From Alcanivorax nanhaiticus (GTDB lineage: Bacteria > Pseudomonadota > Gammaproteobacteria > Pseudomonadales > Alcanivoracaceae), in the NCBI RefSeq assembly GCF_000756665.1, contig NZ_ARXV01000001.1, positions 248,001-312,000 on the forward strand: 64,000 nt of DNA, written 5' to 3'. Below the pieces are notes generated by a model. That model searched no databases. It saw only the letters and a program-made list of their open reading frames with translations, and was not told where the DNA came from. Positions 16,654 through 23,968 of this stretch are shown one piece after another. The translations under genes were made by a program, and so were the position numbers. How positions within the stretch are numbered: the first letter of the stretch is position 1; each line of letters opens with the position of its first letter.

Positions 16654-16757
16654 CTTTTAATTTCGAGTGCCGTAAGGTGTCCTCACCCCCTGACCAGGGA
16701 GGCTCGGCGTAGAAACGGCAGTACCGTCGATAACAATAACGAGCCAGGTATAACGCT

Positions 16758-17726
16758 ATGACAATACCAACAAGGGCCCCCTTGCGGGCACTCAGTCTTA
16801 CCCTGTTCCTGTTAAGCCTTTCCATCAGCATGCCTGCACAGGCTGGCTGGTTCGACTGGCTGTTCAAGGATACCTACACCGAAACCCGTTACCCCATAGT
16901 GCTAAGCCATGGGCTGTTCGGTTTCGATGATATCGCCGGCTACAACTACTGGTACCGCATACCCGAAGAACTGCGCCGCAGCGGGGCGGAAGTTTATGTA
17001 ACCCAGGTCGCGGCGGCCAACAGCACCGAAGTGCGAGGCGAGCAGCTTGCCCGACAAGTCGAGGATATTCTGGCCGCCACCGGTGCCGAAAAAGTGAACC
17101 TGATTGGCCACAGCCATGGCGGCCCCACCGTTCGCTATGTGGCATCGGTGTACCCACAATACGTAGCTTCCGCGACTTCTGTTGCCGGGCCGCATACTGG
17201 CGCTCGCATGGCCGACGTGCTGCTGGGTGTCCAGCAGGCCCTACCTCTGACTGCCGACGTCATCGGAGAGATCGTCAATGCTGCCGTCGGTTTTCTGGAT
17301 CTGATCTCCAGCGGCGGTTATGACCAGGATTCACTGGCTGCCCTGTATTCACTATCCACCCCCGGCAGCACAGAATTCAACAGCCACCACCCGGAAGGCC
17401 TGCCCGAGCAAGCCTGTGGAGAAGCCCCGGAGCAAGCCAGTAACGGAGTTCGCTATTACTCCTGGTCCGGAGCCAAACCGTTAACCAACATCCTGGATAT
17501 CAGTGATGCTGGAATGGGCTTGCTCGCCCTGCTCTATCTTGGCGAAAAGAATGATGGCCTGGTCTCCAGCTGTTCCAGCCATCTGGGCCTGGTGATTCGC
17601 GATGACTACCGGATGAACCATCTGGATGAAGTCAACCAGATCGCCGGCCTTACCAGCCCCTTCGAAACCAACCCGGCGACCGTATTTCGCCAACACGCCA
17701 ACCGGCTGAAGAACCGGGGGCTATAG
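16758..17726 (+). CDS. lipA: secreted family I triacylglycerol lipase
   Basis: 322-residue precursor with a signal peptide cleaved after AQA (about residue 29). The alpha/beta hydrolase begins YPIVLSHGLFGFDDIAG (oxyanion His-Gly). The nucleophile is Ser119 in GHSHGG. The catalytic Asp is in EKNDGLVS (about 264) and the His in MNHLDEVN (about 288). Two cysteines, in EQACGEAP and SSCSSH, probably form the family's disulfide. Signal peptide, disulfide and an adjoining foldase fit type II secretion after foldase-assisted folding. Expression is probably under the neighbouring TetR through O2. A strong terminator follows. Confidence 0.93.
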   Translation: MTIPTRAPLRALSLTLFLLSLSISMPAQAGWFDWLFKDTYTETRYPIVLSHGLFGFDDIAGYNYWYRIPEELRRSGAEVYVTQVAAANSTEVRGEQLARQVEDILAATGAEKVNLIGHSHGGPTVRYVASVYPQYVASATSVAGPHTGARMADVLLGVQQALPLTADVIGEIVNAAVGFLDLISSGGYDQDSLAALYSLSTPGSTEFNSHHPEGLPEQACGEAPEQASNGVRYYSWSGAKPLTNILDISDAGMGLLALLYLGEKNDGLVSSCSSHLGLVIRDDYRMNHLDEVNQIAGLTSPFETNPATVFRQHANRLKNRGL

Positions 17727-17750
17727 AACAGATTCACATGGGAGAGCTTG

Positions 17751-17776
17751 AGGGCACCACAAGGTGCCCTTTTTTT
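17751..17776 (+). terminator. rho-independent terminator of the lipase gene
   Basis: AGGGCACC-ACAA-GGTGCCCT stem-loop followed by a run of seven T. Confidence 0.92.
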
Positions 17777-17837
17777 GCTTTCCTCGCGGATTGGCATGAG
17801 CGGAGTAAGAATGCCAAGACTGCTGACAGGCTTCTTC

Positions 17838-17908
17838 GCAGCGGAACCACCACTCCCACACAGGCTTGCCACGACGTAAAGGTCTTGTGGGAGCGGCGCT
17901 TCCGCCGC
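17838..17908. repeat. REP doublet (inverted pair)
   Basis: GCGGAACCACCACTCCCACA (17841-17860) faces TGTGGGAGCGGCGCTTCCGC (17886-17905). This is the same REP core as at 6391-6457. It occupies most of the first half of the 395-bp gap between lipase and efflux pump. Confidence 0.78.
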
Positions 17909-18052
17909 AATGTGTCTTGCTTTGCGTCGCAATCACAACATCCCCCTCTTTTTTTGTTTTCCATTGCAACCCTTTATGCGCTTTTCGGTCATAGAATCAT
18001 CACTGGCATTGCCCTGCACCAGGCAAGATACTGTCAGGCTGATTTGTTTTTC

Positions 18053-18083
18053 TTGACCTCAACCTTGATTGAGGATTTAGGGT
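18053..18083 (+). promoter_or_regulatory. SoxR/MerR-type promoter with SoxR-like box
   Basis: -35 TTGACC (18053-18058) and -10 TAGGGT (18078-18083) are 19 bp apart, the long spacer typical of MerR-family activation. The spacer region holds the 18-bp dyad CCTCAACCTTGATTGAGG (18057-18074), whose CCTCAA/TTGAGG arms and length match SoxR boxes. The efflux gene starts 39 bp after the -10. No soxR gene is in the window. Confidence 0.78.
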
Positions 18084-18121
18084 CGAATTGACCTTGTGCG
18101 TTTGCAGGACCTGGAGAGACC

Positions 18122-19690
18122 ATGAACCCCGTTGAACAACCGGCCACCCGTCGTGAGTGGCTGGGCTTGGCCGTTTTGATGTTGCCGACCGTATTGCTGG
18201 CACTGGACATGACCGTGCTGCACCTGGCCGCGCCGCATCTGAGTGCCGACCTGCAACCCACCAGCGCCGAACTGCTGTGGATACTGGATATCTACGGTTT
18301 CATGATCGCTGGCTTTCTGGTGACCATGGGCACGCTGGGAGATCGCATCGGCCGACGCAAACTGTTGCTGGCAGGCGCAACGGCATTTGGTGCCGCCTCT
18401 GCGCTGGCGGCCTTTGCCACCAGCGCAGAAATGCTGATCGCCAGTCGCGCCGTACTGGGCATTGCCGGTGCCACCCTGATGCCCTCAACGCTCTCTCTGC
18501 TGCGCAACATGTTCCAGATGGAACAGGAGCGGACGCTGGCCATCACCGTCTGGATGACCGGGTTTATCGTCGGCAGTGCCATCGGCCCGCTAGTGGGTGG
18601 TGCCCTGCTCGAGTATTTCTGGTGGGGCTCGGTTTTCCTGTTGGGTGTCCCGGTCATGGTCTTGCTGTTGATCTGCGGGCCACTACTGTTGCCGGAATTC
18701 CGTGATGACGAAGCCGGCCAACAGGACTGGACCAGCGCCCTACTGTCCGTGGCCATGGTATTGGCAGTGATCTACGGTCTGAAAGAGATGGCACGTAATG
18801 GTGTGGCGGCACTGCCGCTGCTCGCGATTATGCTTGGTCTGATCATCGGCGTGATCTTTGTGCGTCGCCAGAAACGATTGGCAGACCCGATGTTTGATAT
18901 GTCGCTGTTTGCCAACCGCATGTTCAGCACCTCGGTAAGCGCCATGATGCTGACGATCCTGGCATTGTCCGGTGCCTGGCTGATGGTGTTCCAGTACCTG
19001 CAAGGCGTGCTGGATTTGTCACCGCTGCAGTCCGGGTTGGTCATGTTGCCACCGGCAGTGGTCCAGACTCTGGCATCCCTGCTGATACCTCGCCTGGCCG
19101 GTAGCATCCCCCGCTGGAAGCTGGTCAGCATTGGCCTGGTGATGGCCTCCATCGGCCTGTTGTTACTGTTGCCGGTACAGAATCCCTCGCACATCCCGCT
19201 GCTGATTGTGGGCATGACCATCATGGGCATCGGCGTTATGCCCATGATGATTCTCGGCACCGACATGGTGGTCAGTGCCGCCCCGCCCCGCAAAGCAGGA
19301 GCGGCTTCAGCTACTTCGGAAACCGCCACGGAGCTGGGAATGGCACTGGGCATTGCGGTCATCGGCAGTATCGGCGCAGCGGTGTATCGCGCTCATATGC
19401 TGACTGCCATGCCCAAGGCGCTGCCGGACAACCTGTCACTGGCGGCGGGCGACACATTGGGTGGGGCAGTAGGCGCCGCGGCCGAGCTACCCGCAGAGAC
19501 CGCCGAAGCGCTGATCAGCGCAGCCAAAGCGGCGTTCAATCTGGCGCTGCACACCAATTCCGCTATTGGCGCAGTGATTCTCGCCCTAACCGCAGCGCTG
19601 GTGGCCATCCTGCTACGCAACACCTCAACGCCCACCGATGATGACAGCGAGAAGCCCGAGGAAGCATGCATCAACGTGGCGAATGGATAG
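18122..19690 (+). CDS. 14-TMS MFS drug efflux pump (DHA2, SmvA-like)
   Basis: 522-residue proton antiporter of the DHA2 family with 14 predicted membrane segments. Loop-2 motif A is GTLGDRIGRRKLLL (about 76-89), and the segment-1 motif is LDMTVLHLAAPHL (about 29-41). The closest familiar group is SmvA (methyl viologen, acriflavine, quaternary ammonium). ATG at 18122 follows GGAGAG. A SoxR-like promoter directly upstream agrees with induction by redox-cycling drugs such as viologens. Monocistronic. Confidence 0.87.
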   Translation: MNPVEQPATRREWLGLAVLMLPTVLLALDMTVLHLAAPHLSADLQPTSAELLWILDIYGFMIAGFLVTMGTLGDRIGRRKLLLAGATAFGAASALAAFATSAEMLIASRAVLGIAGATLMPSTLSLLRNMFQMEQERTLAITVWMTGFIVGSAIGPLVGGALLEYFWWGSVFLLGVPVMVLLLICGPLLLPEFRDDEAGQQDWTSALLSVAMVLAVIYGLKEMARNGVAALPLLAIMLGLIIGVIFVRRQKRLADPMFDMSLFANRMFSTSVSAMMLTILALSGAWLMVFQYLQGVLDLSPLQSGLVMLPPAVVQTLASLLIPRLAGSIPRWKLVSIGLVMASIGLLLLLPVQNPSHIPLLIVGMTIMGIGVMPMMILGTDMVVSAAPPRKAGAASATSETATELGMALGIAVIGSIGAAVYRAHMLTAMPKALPDNLSLAAGDTLGGAVGAAAELPAETAEALISAAKAAFNLALHTNSAIGAVILALTAALVAILLRNTSTPTDDDSEKPEEACINVANG

Positions 19691-20004
19691 CGATTGAGAC
19701 TCCCTGGGAACGCAGGGGGGATCACCCTCCTTGCTCTATAACCGGAGTGCAGAATGCGTTCCGGGCATTCAATCCCTAAGAGAAGACAGGTCGGCCACTT
19801 TTCCGGCTCTGCCAACCTGTCCCATGCGCTGTTAAACCAGCAGTTAAACAGGCTGTAGGAGTCCCACTTGAGGGACGAACCGCGCGCAACGCGGAAAGCC
19901 CAGCATCCATGTATTTAACCGGATTAATAATCACACCACGCCAGGGCTTTAGGCGGCACTTTTTATTCCATTGCCTGCGGAGTCGATCCACCTTGCACCA
20001 CAGG
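19691..20004. other. intergenic gap with a degenerate REP
   Basis: 314 bp between the convergent efflux pump and dbpA. A REP-like element at about 19851-19894 has the core GCTGTAGGAGTCCCACTTGA followed by GGGACGAACCGCG. A CG-rich imperfect hairpin near 19700-19730 may terminate the pump transcript. No gene seen. Confidence 0.5.
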
Positions 20005-21384
20005 TCAGAGTTTTCTTACCCGCCGGTTCTTGCCCTTGATCTTGCCACCCATCAAACGCTGTAACGCCAGCTCAGCGCTGTCACGCTCGATAGCCACATA
20101 GGCCTGATAGTCGGTAACCGTAATCTTGCCAACCTGATTACCCGGGATACCCGCATCACCGGTGAGCGCACCCAGAATATCGCCGGGGCGCAGCTTGTCC
20201 TTTCGCCCCGCAGCAATACACAGAGTAATGGTGGGCGGCAGCATGGCATCGCCTTCGCGGGGCTTGAGGCTGGACACCGGGTGCCAGTTGAGGGGTTCAC
20301 CCTGCAACTCCTCAATGGCCATGGCCCGACGGCTCTCTCTGGGAGCCACCAGATTAATCGCCAGTCCTTTTTCCCCTGCCCGACCGGTGCGCCCAACCCG
20401 ATGGATATGGGTTTGCGGATCGTGGGATAGCTCGGCATTGATCACCATATCCAGGTTATCAATATCCAGCCCACGGGCGGCCACGTCGGTGGCCACCAAT
20501 ACCGAAAGACTGCGGTTGGCGAACAAGGTAAGCACTTCATCGCGCTCACGTTGTTCAAGATCACTGTTCAAAGCGCGTGCGGACAGCCCTCGGCGGCACA
20601 ACTGACCCACCACATCGTTGCACTGCTGTTTGGTCACACAGAACACCACACAACTGGTGGGACGAAAGCAGGCTATGGCATCCGCCACCGCTTCATAACG
20701 CTGCAGCGGCTCAACCTCATAGAAACGTTGTTCGATGCGGCTGTTGTCATGCAGGGCTTCCACCTCCACATGCTCAGGTTCACGCATGAACGTTTCCGCC
20801 AGCTGCTTAATACCCGCAGGGTACGTGGCCGAGAACAGCATGGTCTGGCGTCGGGATGGCGTCTGGCGAATCACCTGGGCGATATCGTCGTAAAACCCCA
20901 TGTCGAGCATACGGTCGGCTTCATCCAGCACCAGAGTATTCAGGCCATCCAGGCTCAGGGTGCCTTTGCTCAGGTGCTTGAGCACCCTGCCCGGTGTGCC
21001 CACCACCACTTGCGCCCCATGCTCCAGCGAGCCAATTTGTGGGCCGATCGGCTGGCCACCACACAGGGTCAGCACCTTGATGTTACCCGCGCCACGCGCC
21101 AACCGCCGGATCTCCGCGGCCACCTGATCCGCCAGCTCCCGAGTCGGGCACAGTACCAATGCCTGGCAACCGTAATAGCGAAGATTCAGTGGATGCAGCA
21201 AACCAATACCAAAAGCCGCCGTCTTGCCGCTGCCCGTGCTGGCCTGGGCAATCACATCATGGCCTTTCAGCAGCAACGGCAGGCTCGCCGCCTGCACCGG
21301 GGTCATACTGGCGTAGCCAAGGGTATCCAGGTTGGCAAGCATGTCAGCCCCAAGGGGCAGCGAAGAAAACAGGGAGTCAGTCAC
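20005..21384 (-). CDS. dbpA: ATP-dependent RNA helicase DbpA
   Basis: 459-residue DEAD-box helicase acting on 23S rRNA hairpin 92 during 50S assembly. Q-motif MTPVQAASLP, Walker A ASTGSGKT, PTRELADQV, GTPGRV, DEAD box VLDEADRMLDMGF, SAT, and HRVGRTGRAG are all present. The C-terminal RNA-binding domain (about 385-459; RKDKLRPGDILGALTG) is diagnostic of DbpA. The start is GTG at 21384, giving VTDSLFSSLPLG aligned to the E. coli N-terminus and a length close to its 457 residues; the longer ORF to 21450 is not supported. Confidence 0.93.
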   Translation of the reverse strand: MTDSLFSSLPLGADMLANLDTLGYASMTPVQAASLPLLLKGHDVIAQASTGSGKTAAFGIGLLHPLNLRYYGCQALVLCPTRELADQVAAEIRRLARGAGNIKVLTLCGGQPIGPQIGSLEHGAQVVVGTPGRVLKHLSKGTLSLDGLNTLVLDEADRMLDMGFYDDIAQVIRQTPSRRQTMLFSATYPAGIKQLAETFMREPEHVEVEALHDNSRIEQRFYEVEPLQRYEAVADAIACFRPTSCVVFCVTKQQCNDVVGQLCRRGLSARALNSDLEQRERDEVLTLFANRSLSVLVATDVAARGLDIDNLDMVINAELSHDPQTHIHRVGRTGRAGEKGLAINLVAPRESRRAMAIEELQGEPLNWHPVSSLKPREGDAMLPPTITLCIAAGRKDKLRPGDILGALTGDAGIPGNQVGKITVTDYQAYVAIERDSAELALQRLMGGKIKGKNRRVRKL

Positions 21385-21494
21385 GGCAAGGCTCAAGTGG
21401 CAGGAATTCAGAGATGCAGTGTAACAACAGTTGGGCCCAAGCGAGCGCACTGATTATCGACGCGCCCGACAGCAATGCGCTCTGCAAAAAACCG

Positions 21495-21516
21495 AAAAGG
21501 CGCTGACGCGCCTTTT
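21495..21516 (-). terminator. rho-independent terminator
   Basis: 9-bp stem AAAAGGCGC/GCGCCTTTT with a TGAC loop just past the stop of the small membrane-protein gene; on the minus strand it is followed shortly by TTTTTT. It separates that gene from dbpA. Confidence 0.8.
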
Positions 21517-21524
21517 CCTTCAAA

Positions 21525-21944
21525 TCATGCAGCCTTTTTCAGGCTAAGCCGCATCCACACCGCCAGCCCCAAACCCCAGGCCCCGTTGACGATCAAACCA
21601 CCTACCACCTTCATTGCATTCACATCCAGGCCTTTCATGGGAAACACAACCAGCATCGCCACCAACGTCGGCCCAACCGCCCCAAGGAGTAACGCGCTCA
21701 GCCAGAATTTCCCGCCCTGCCAGCGGCGAATCACCCACCAAACCGGCAAGCCCCAAACACCCCCCCAAAACGCCAACGACACCACCTGCGGCACACCCAG
21801 CGGCGGCACCGGAGACATATTCCATGGCATGGCAGGCACCAACCCACCCAACCAGAACAGTGCCAACACGCCCTGATGAAAAATCATCGTCGCCAGAAAA
21901 CCGCCCGTAAAAGCCTGAAGCCATTGCTGCCTGGAATACGTCAT
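21525..21944 (-). CDS. small four-helix membrane protein
   Basis: 139 residues with four hydrophobic segments (about 12-32, 50-70, 83-103, 112-130) and a basic C-terminus. Tryptophan- and glycine-rich, e.g. LAFWGGVWGLPVWWV. No motif recognised; proteins of this look are annotated as hypothetical membrane proteins in related gammaproteobacteria. The start is ATG at 21944; its terminator is at 21495-21516. Function unknown. Confidence 0.75.
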   Translation of the reverse strand: MTYSRQQWLQAFTGGFLATMIFHQGVLALFWLGGLVPAMPWNMSPVPPLGVPQVVSLAFWGGVWGLPVWWVIRRWQGGKFWLSALLLGAVGPTLVAMLVVFPMKGLDVNAMKVVGGLIVNGAWGLGLAVWMRLSLKKAA

Positions 21945-22163
21945 GGGATGCCCTTTTAGAATCTGCTGTTTGGTAAACCGTACCAGTGTACCCCTTTCAG
22001 CACGGTAACCAGAAGGAAGAGACAGTTAAGCGGGTCTTTGTCTGCATGGCATCAACTGTGCTGCTTTTAAGCGTTTGATCTAACAAGGGGGGAATACCTG
22101 ACTATCATCGGGATGATGACTCGGGTATAACAACCCCCCTTTCCACAAAGGCCGTCGCATATT

Positions 22164-22769
22164 TTACTCTGCTAGTTGATCTACAGGGTCAGCAATAAAA
22201 GCGATGCTATAAACAGGACTTTTTTCCTTTCGCCCATCAACGCTAATAGCGATTAGTTGCTTTTCTTCACCAACCAAGGCACTACACATGTTCATACCGC
22301 GAGAACAGGTAAATCCATACGGGTAATCAATTTGTTTATTGATATCCTCCACCGTGGTCTGACTGTCGATACCTACCCCTCCGATCTCCAGATAACCGGA
22401 AAAAGTATTCTTTACCGGCCCACCTTCTTCGCCCGGTGCTGGCCCCGGATCTCGATATTTTGGCGGGGGGCGGTGATTTATTACAAAAACGATCTCCTCT
22501 GAAGAACTATAATGATGCGCAATCATGACACCTAAACCATCCCATAAGTATGGCCCTATACCCGGCCCTCCCCTGCTGTGTGAACCCAACACCTCTAGCC
22601 AATCATCCATAGAACCACCGATCTTCAATGGCTTGCCATCGTATATAATATGACTGCCTTCCAAGATCGCTTCCGGCTTGCCTCCTCGTTCCACCTGATG
22701 CCCTTGATCACAGCTAACCAAAAACGGCAGAAAAAGCAGAAATAACAACTTCACTTGTAACCTCAACAT
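22164..22769 (-). CDS. lipoprotein, DUF7738-like, candidate T6SS immunity protein
   Basis: 201 residues. Lipoprotein signal with lipobox LVSC (Cys about 20). The body shows IIYDGKPLKIGGSMDDWLEVLG near 42-64, a YLWDGLGVMI segment near 79 and FSGYLEIGGVGIDSQTT near 124. That pattern fits a family of small proteins (labelled DUF7738 as far as I recall) often found beside toxin genes. ATG at 22769, with AAGGAG 9 bp before it, beats the TTG one codon upstream. It follows a 42-codon orphan C-terminus (22785-22913) with 15 bp between, a toxin-tip/immunity arrangement. Immunity function is inference. Confidence 0.7.
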   Translation of the reverse strand: MLRLQVKLLFLLFLPFLVSCDQGHQVERGGKPEAILEGSHIIYDGKPLKIGGSMDDWLEVLGSHSRGGPGIGPYLWDGLGVMIAHHYSSSEEIVFVINHRPPPKYRDPGPAPGEEGGPVKNTFSGYLEIGGVGIDSQTTVEDINKQIDYPYGFTCSRGMNMCSALVGEEKQLIAISVDGRKEKSPVYSIAFIADPVDQLAE

Positions 22770-22784
22770 CAATCTATTCTCTCC

Positions 22785-22913
22785 TTACTCAAACAACTCG
22801 TTAAACCAAGCCCCGAGATAATCCAGCGCATGCTGATTAACGTCCTCTCCTTCACTAAAGAGGCTACGCAAGTATTCGACACCATGGCCATAGAAAGGAT
22901 GACAGGCGAGCCC
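22785..22913 (-). pseudogene. orphan C-terminal coding fragment (toxin tip?)
   Basis: An open minus-strand frame of 42 codons with no start codon or ribosome-binding site, bounded upstream by an in-frame TAG. It encodes CHPFYGHGVEYLRSLFSEG, then DYLGAWFNELFE and a stop. Its protein-like composition and tight position before the lipoprotein gene suggest the broken 3' end of a displaced toxin or effector gene. Not matched to a family. The rest of 22770-23066 holds nothing else recognisable. Confidence 0.5.
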
Positions 22914-23066
22914 CTACTTGTATGAGCATGGCTGATATCGAATAAAAAGAGACCGGCTCTAAAACTTCACAACCCAATCGTGAACTGTACACACTGACAA
23001 TCCCAAGCATATTTGCTAGGGTTGTCGCCGGCATGGATGCCATTTTTTCCTCAGGATCGGATTATA

Positions 23067-23912
23067 ATGAATCGTCATTTCCCCCTTTTTCACACCCTAC
23101 CCATCGTCTCTCTTTTATTGCTATCTGGCTGCGGTGAGAGCGCTGATATCAGCGAAGCGGAACAGCGCGTCATCGACCATACGCTCAAATCCCTGGTCTT
23201 TGTGGAGGGAGGCACTTTTACCATGGGCCACCCGCAGTTCACCAAGACCGTGGAAGTGACTCTCGACAGCTATTCCATTCAGGCTTACGAAGTGTCTTAT
23301 TGGGAGTTTGATACCTTCACCGAAGCCACGGATCGCCCCTTCCTTAATGAAGAAGCCATGGGCGAACCTCTGCGGGAACCCGCTAACTCAGCGTGGAGAG
23401 TCACCTGGTATGACGCTCAGGCGTATTGCCACTGGCTGGGTGAATTGACTAACTTACCATTTGAGTTACCCACCGAAGCGCAATGGGAATATGCCGCCAC
23501 CAGTCGGGGCAGCAGTCGTGCCCTTTACGCCACTGATGATGGCACCCAGGACTGGGGACGCAACTATCGTGGCGGCCCCAATACGCCCTGGCACCCAGAG
23601 CCATCAGGGACTTATCCGCCCAACCCACTTGGGATGTACGATATGACCGGCAATGTGGCGGAATGGGTGCTGGATTGGCATGACAAAAACTATTATGAGA
23701 AATCTCCAGGGCTAAACCCTCATGGGCCTGCAACGGGAACAACAAAAATATACCGTGGTGGAAGCGTTGTCGGCACACAACGCTACAATGTCTTATACCG
23801 CCGATCTCCCGGCCTTAAGCCCGAAGACAAACAAGGCGGTGCTCGTTGTGTGGTCAATCAACCCAAAGTTATTGTTTCTTCTATACAACAGGAGAGAGAG
23901 GACAACAACTAG
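23067..23912 (+). CDS. SUMF1/FGE-sulfatase-fold lipoprotein
   Basis: 281 residues. Lipobox LLSGC (Cys about 21). A formylglycine-generating-enzyme fold follows: FVEGGTFTMGHPQF near 46, QAYEVSYWEF near 72, VTWYDAQAYCHWLGE near 113, LPTEAQWEYAA near 136, GMYDMTGNVAEWVLDW near 192 and YRGGSVVG near 230. The usual GFRC end is GGARC, and the enzyme's active-site cysteine pair is not apparent, so a binding rather than oxidase role is likely. ATG at 23067 is used; the longer ORF from 23013 lacks a signal start. It faces the evolved vgrG. SUMF1-fold lipoproteins beside T6SS effectors are candidate immunity proteins (inference). Confidence 0.82.
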   Translation: MNRHFPLFHTLPIVSLLLLSGCGESADISEAEQRVIDHTLKSLVFVEGGTFTMGHPQFTKTVEVTLDSYSIQAYEVSYWEFDTFTEATDRPFLNEEAMGEPLREPANSAWRVTWYDAQAYCHWLGELTNLPFELPTEAQWEYAATSRGSSRALYATDDGTQDWGRNYRGGPNTPWHPEPSGTYPPNPLGMYDMTGNVAEWVLDWHDKNYYEKSPGLNPHGPATGTTKIYRGGSVVGTQRYNVLYRRSPGLKPEDKQGGARCVVNQPKVIVSSIQQEREDNN

Positions 23913-23920
23913 CCCATCCC

Positions 23921-23957
23921 CACCTGGCCCCAATTCAAGGAGTCAGGTGTTTTTTTA
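23921..23957 (+). terminator. terminator between SUMF1 gene and vgrG
   Basis: CACCTG (23921-23926) pairs with CAGGTG (23944-23949), followed by a T-run to 23956. Confidence 0.7.
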
Positions 23958-23968
23958 ATGAGGTATCA

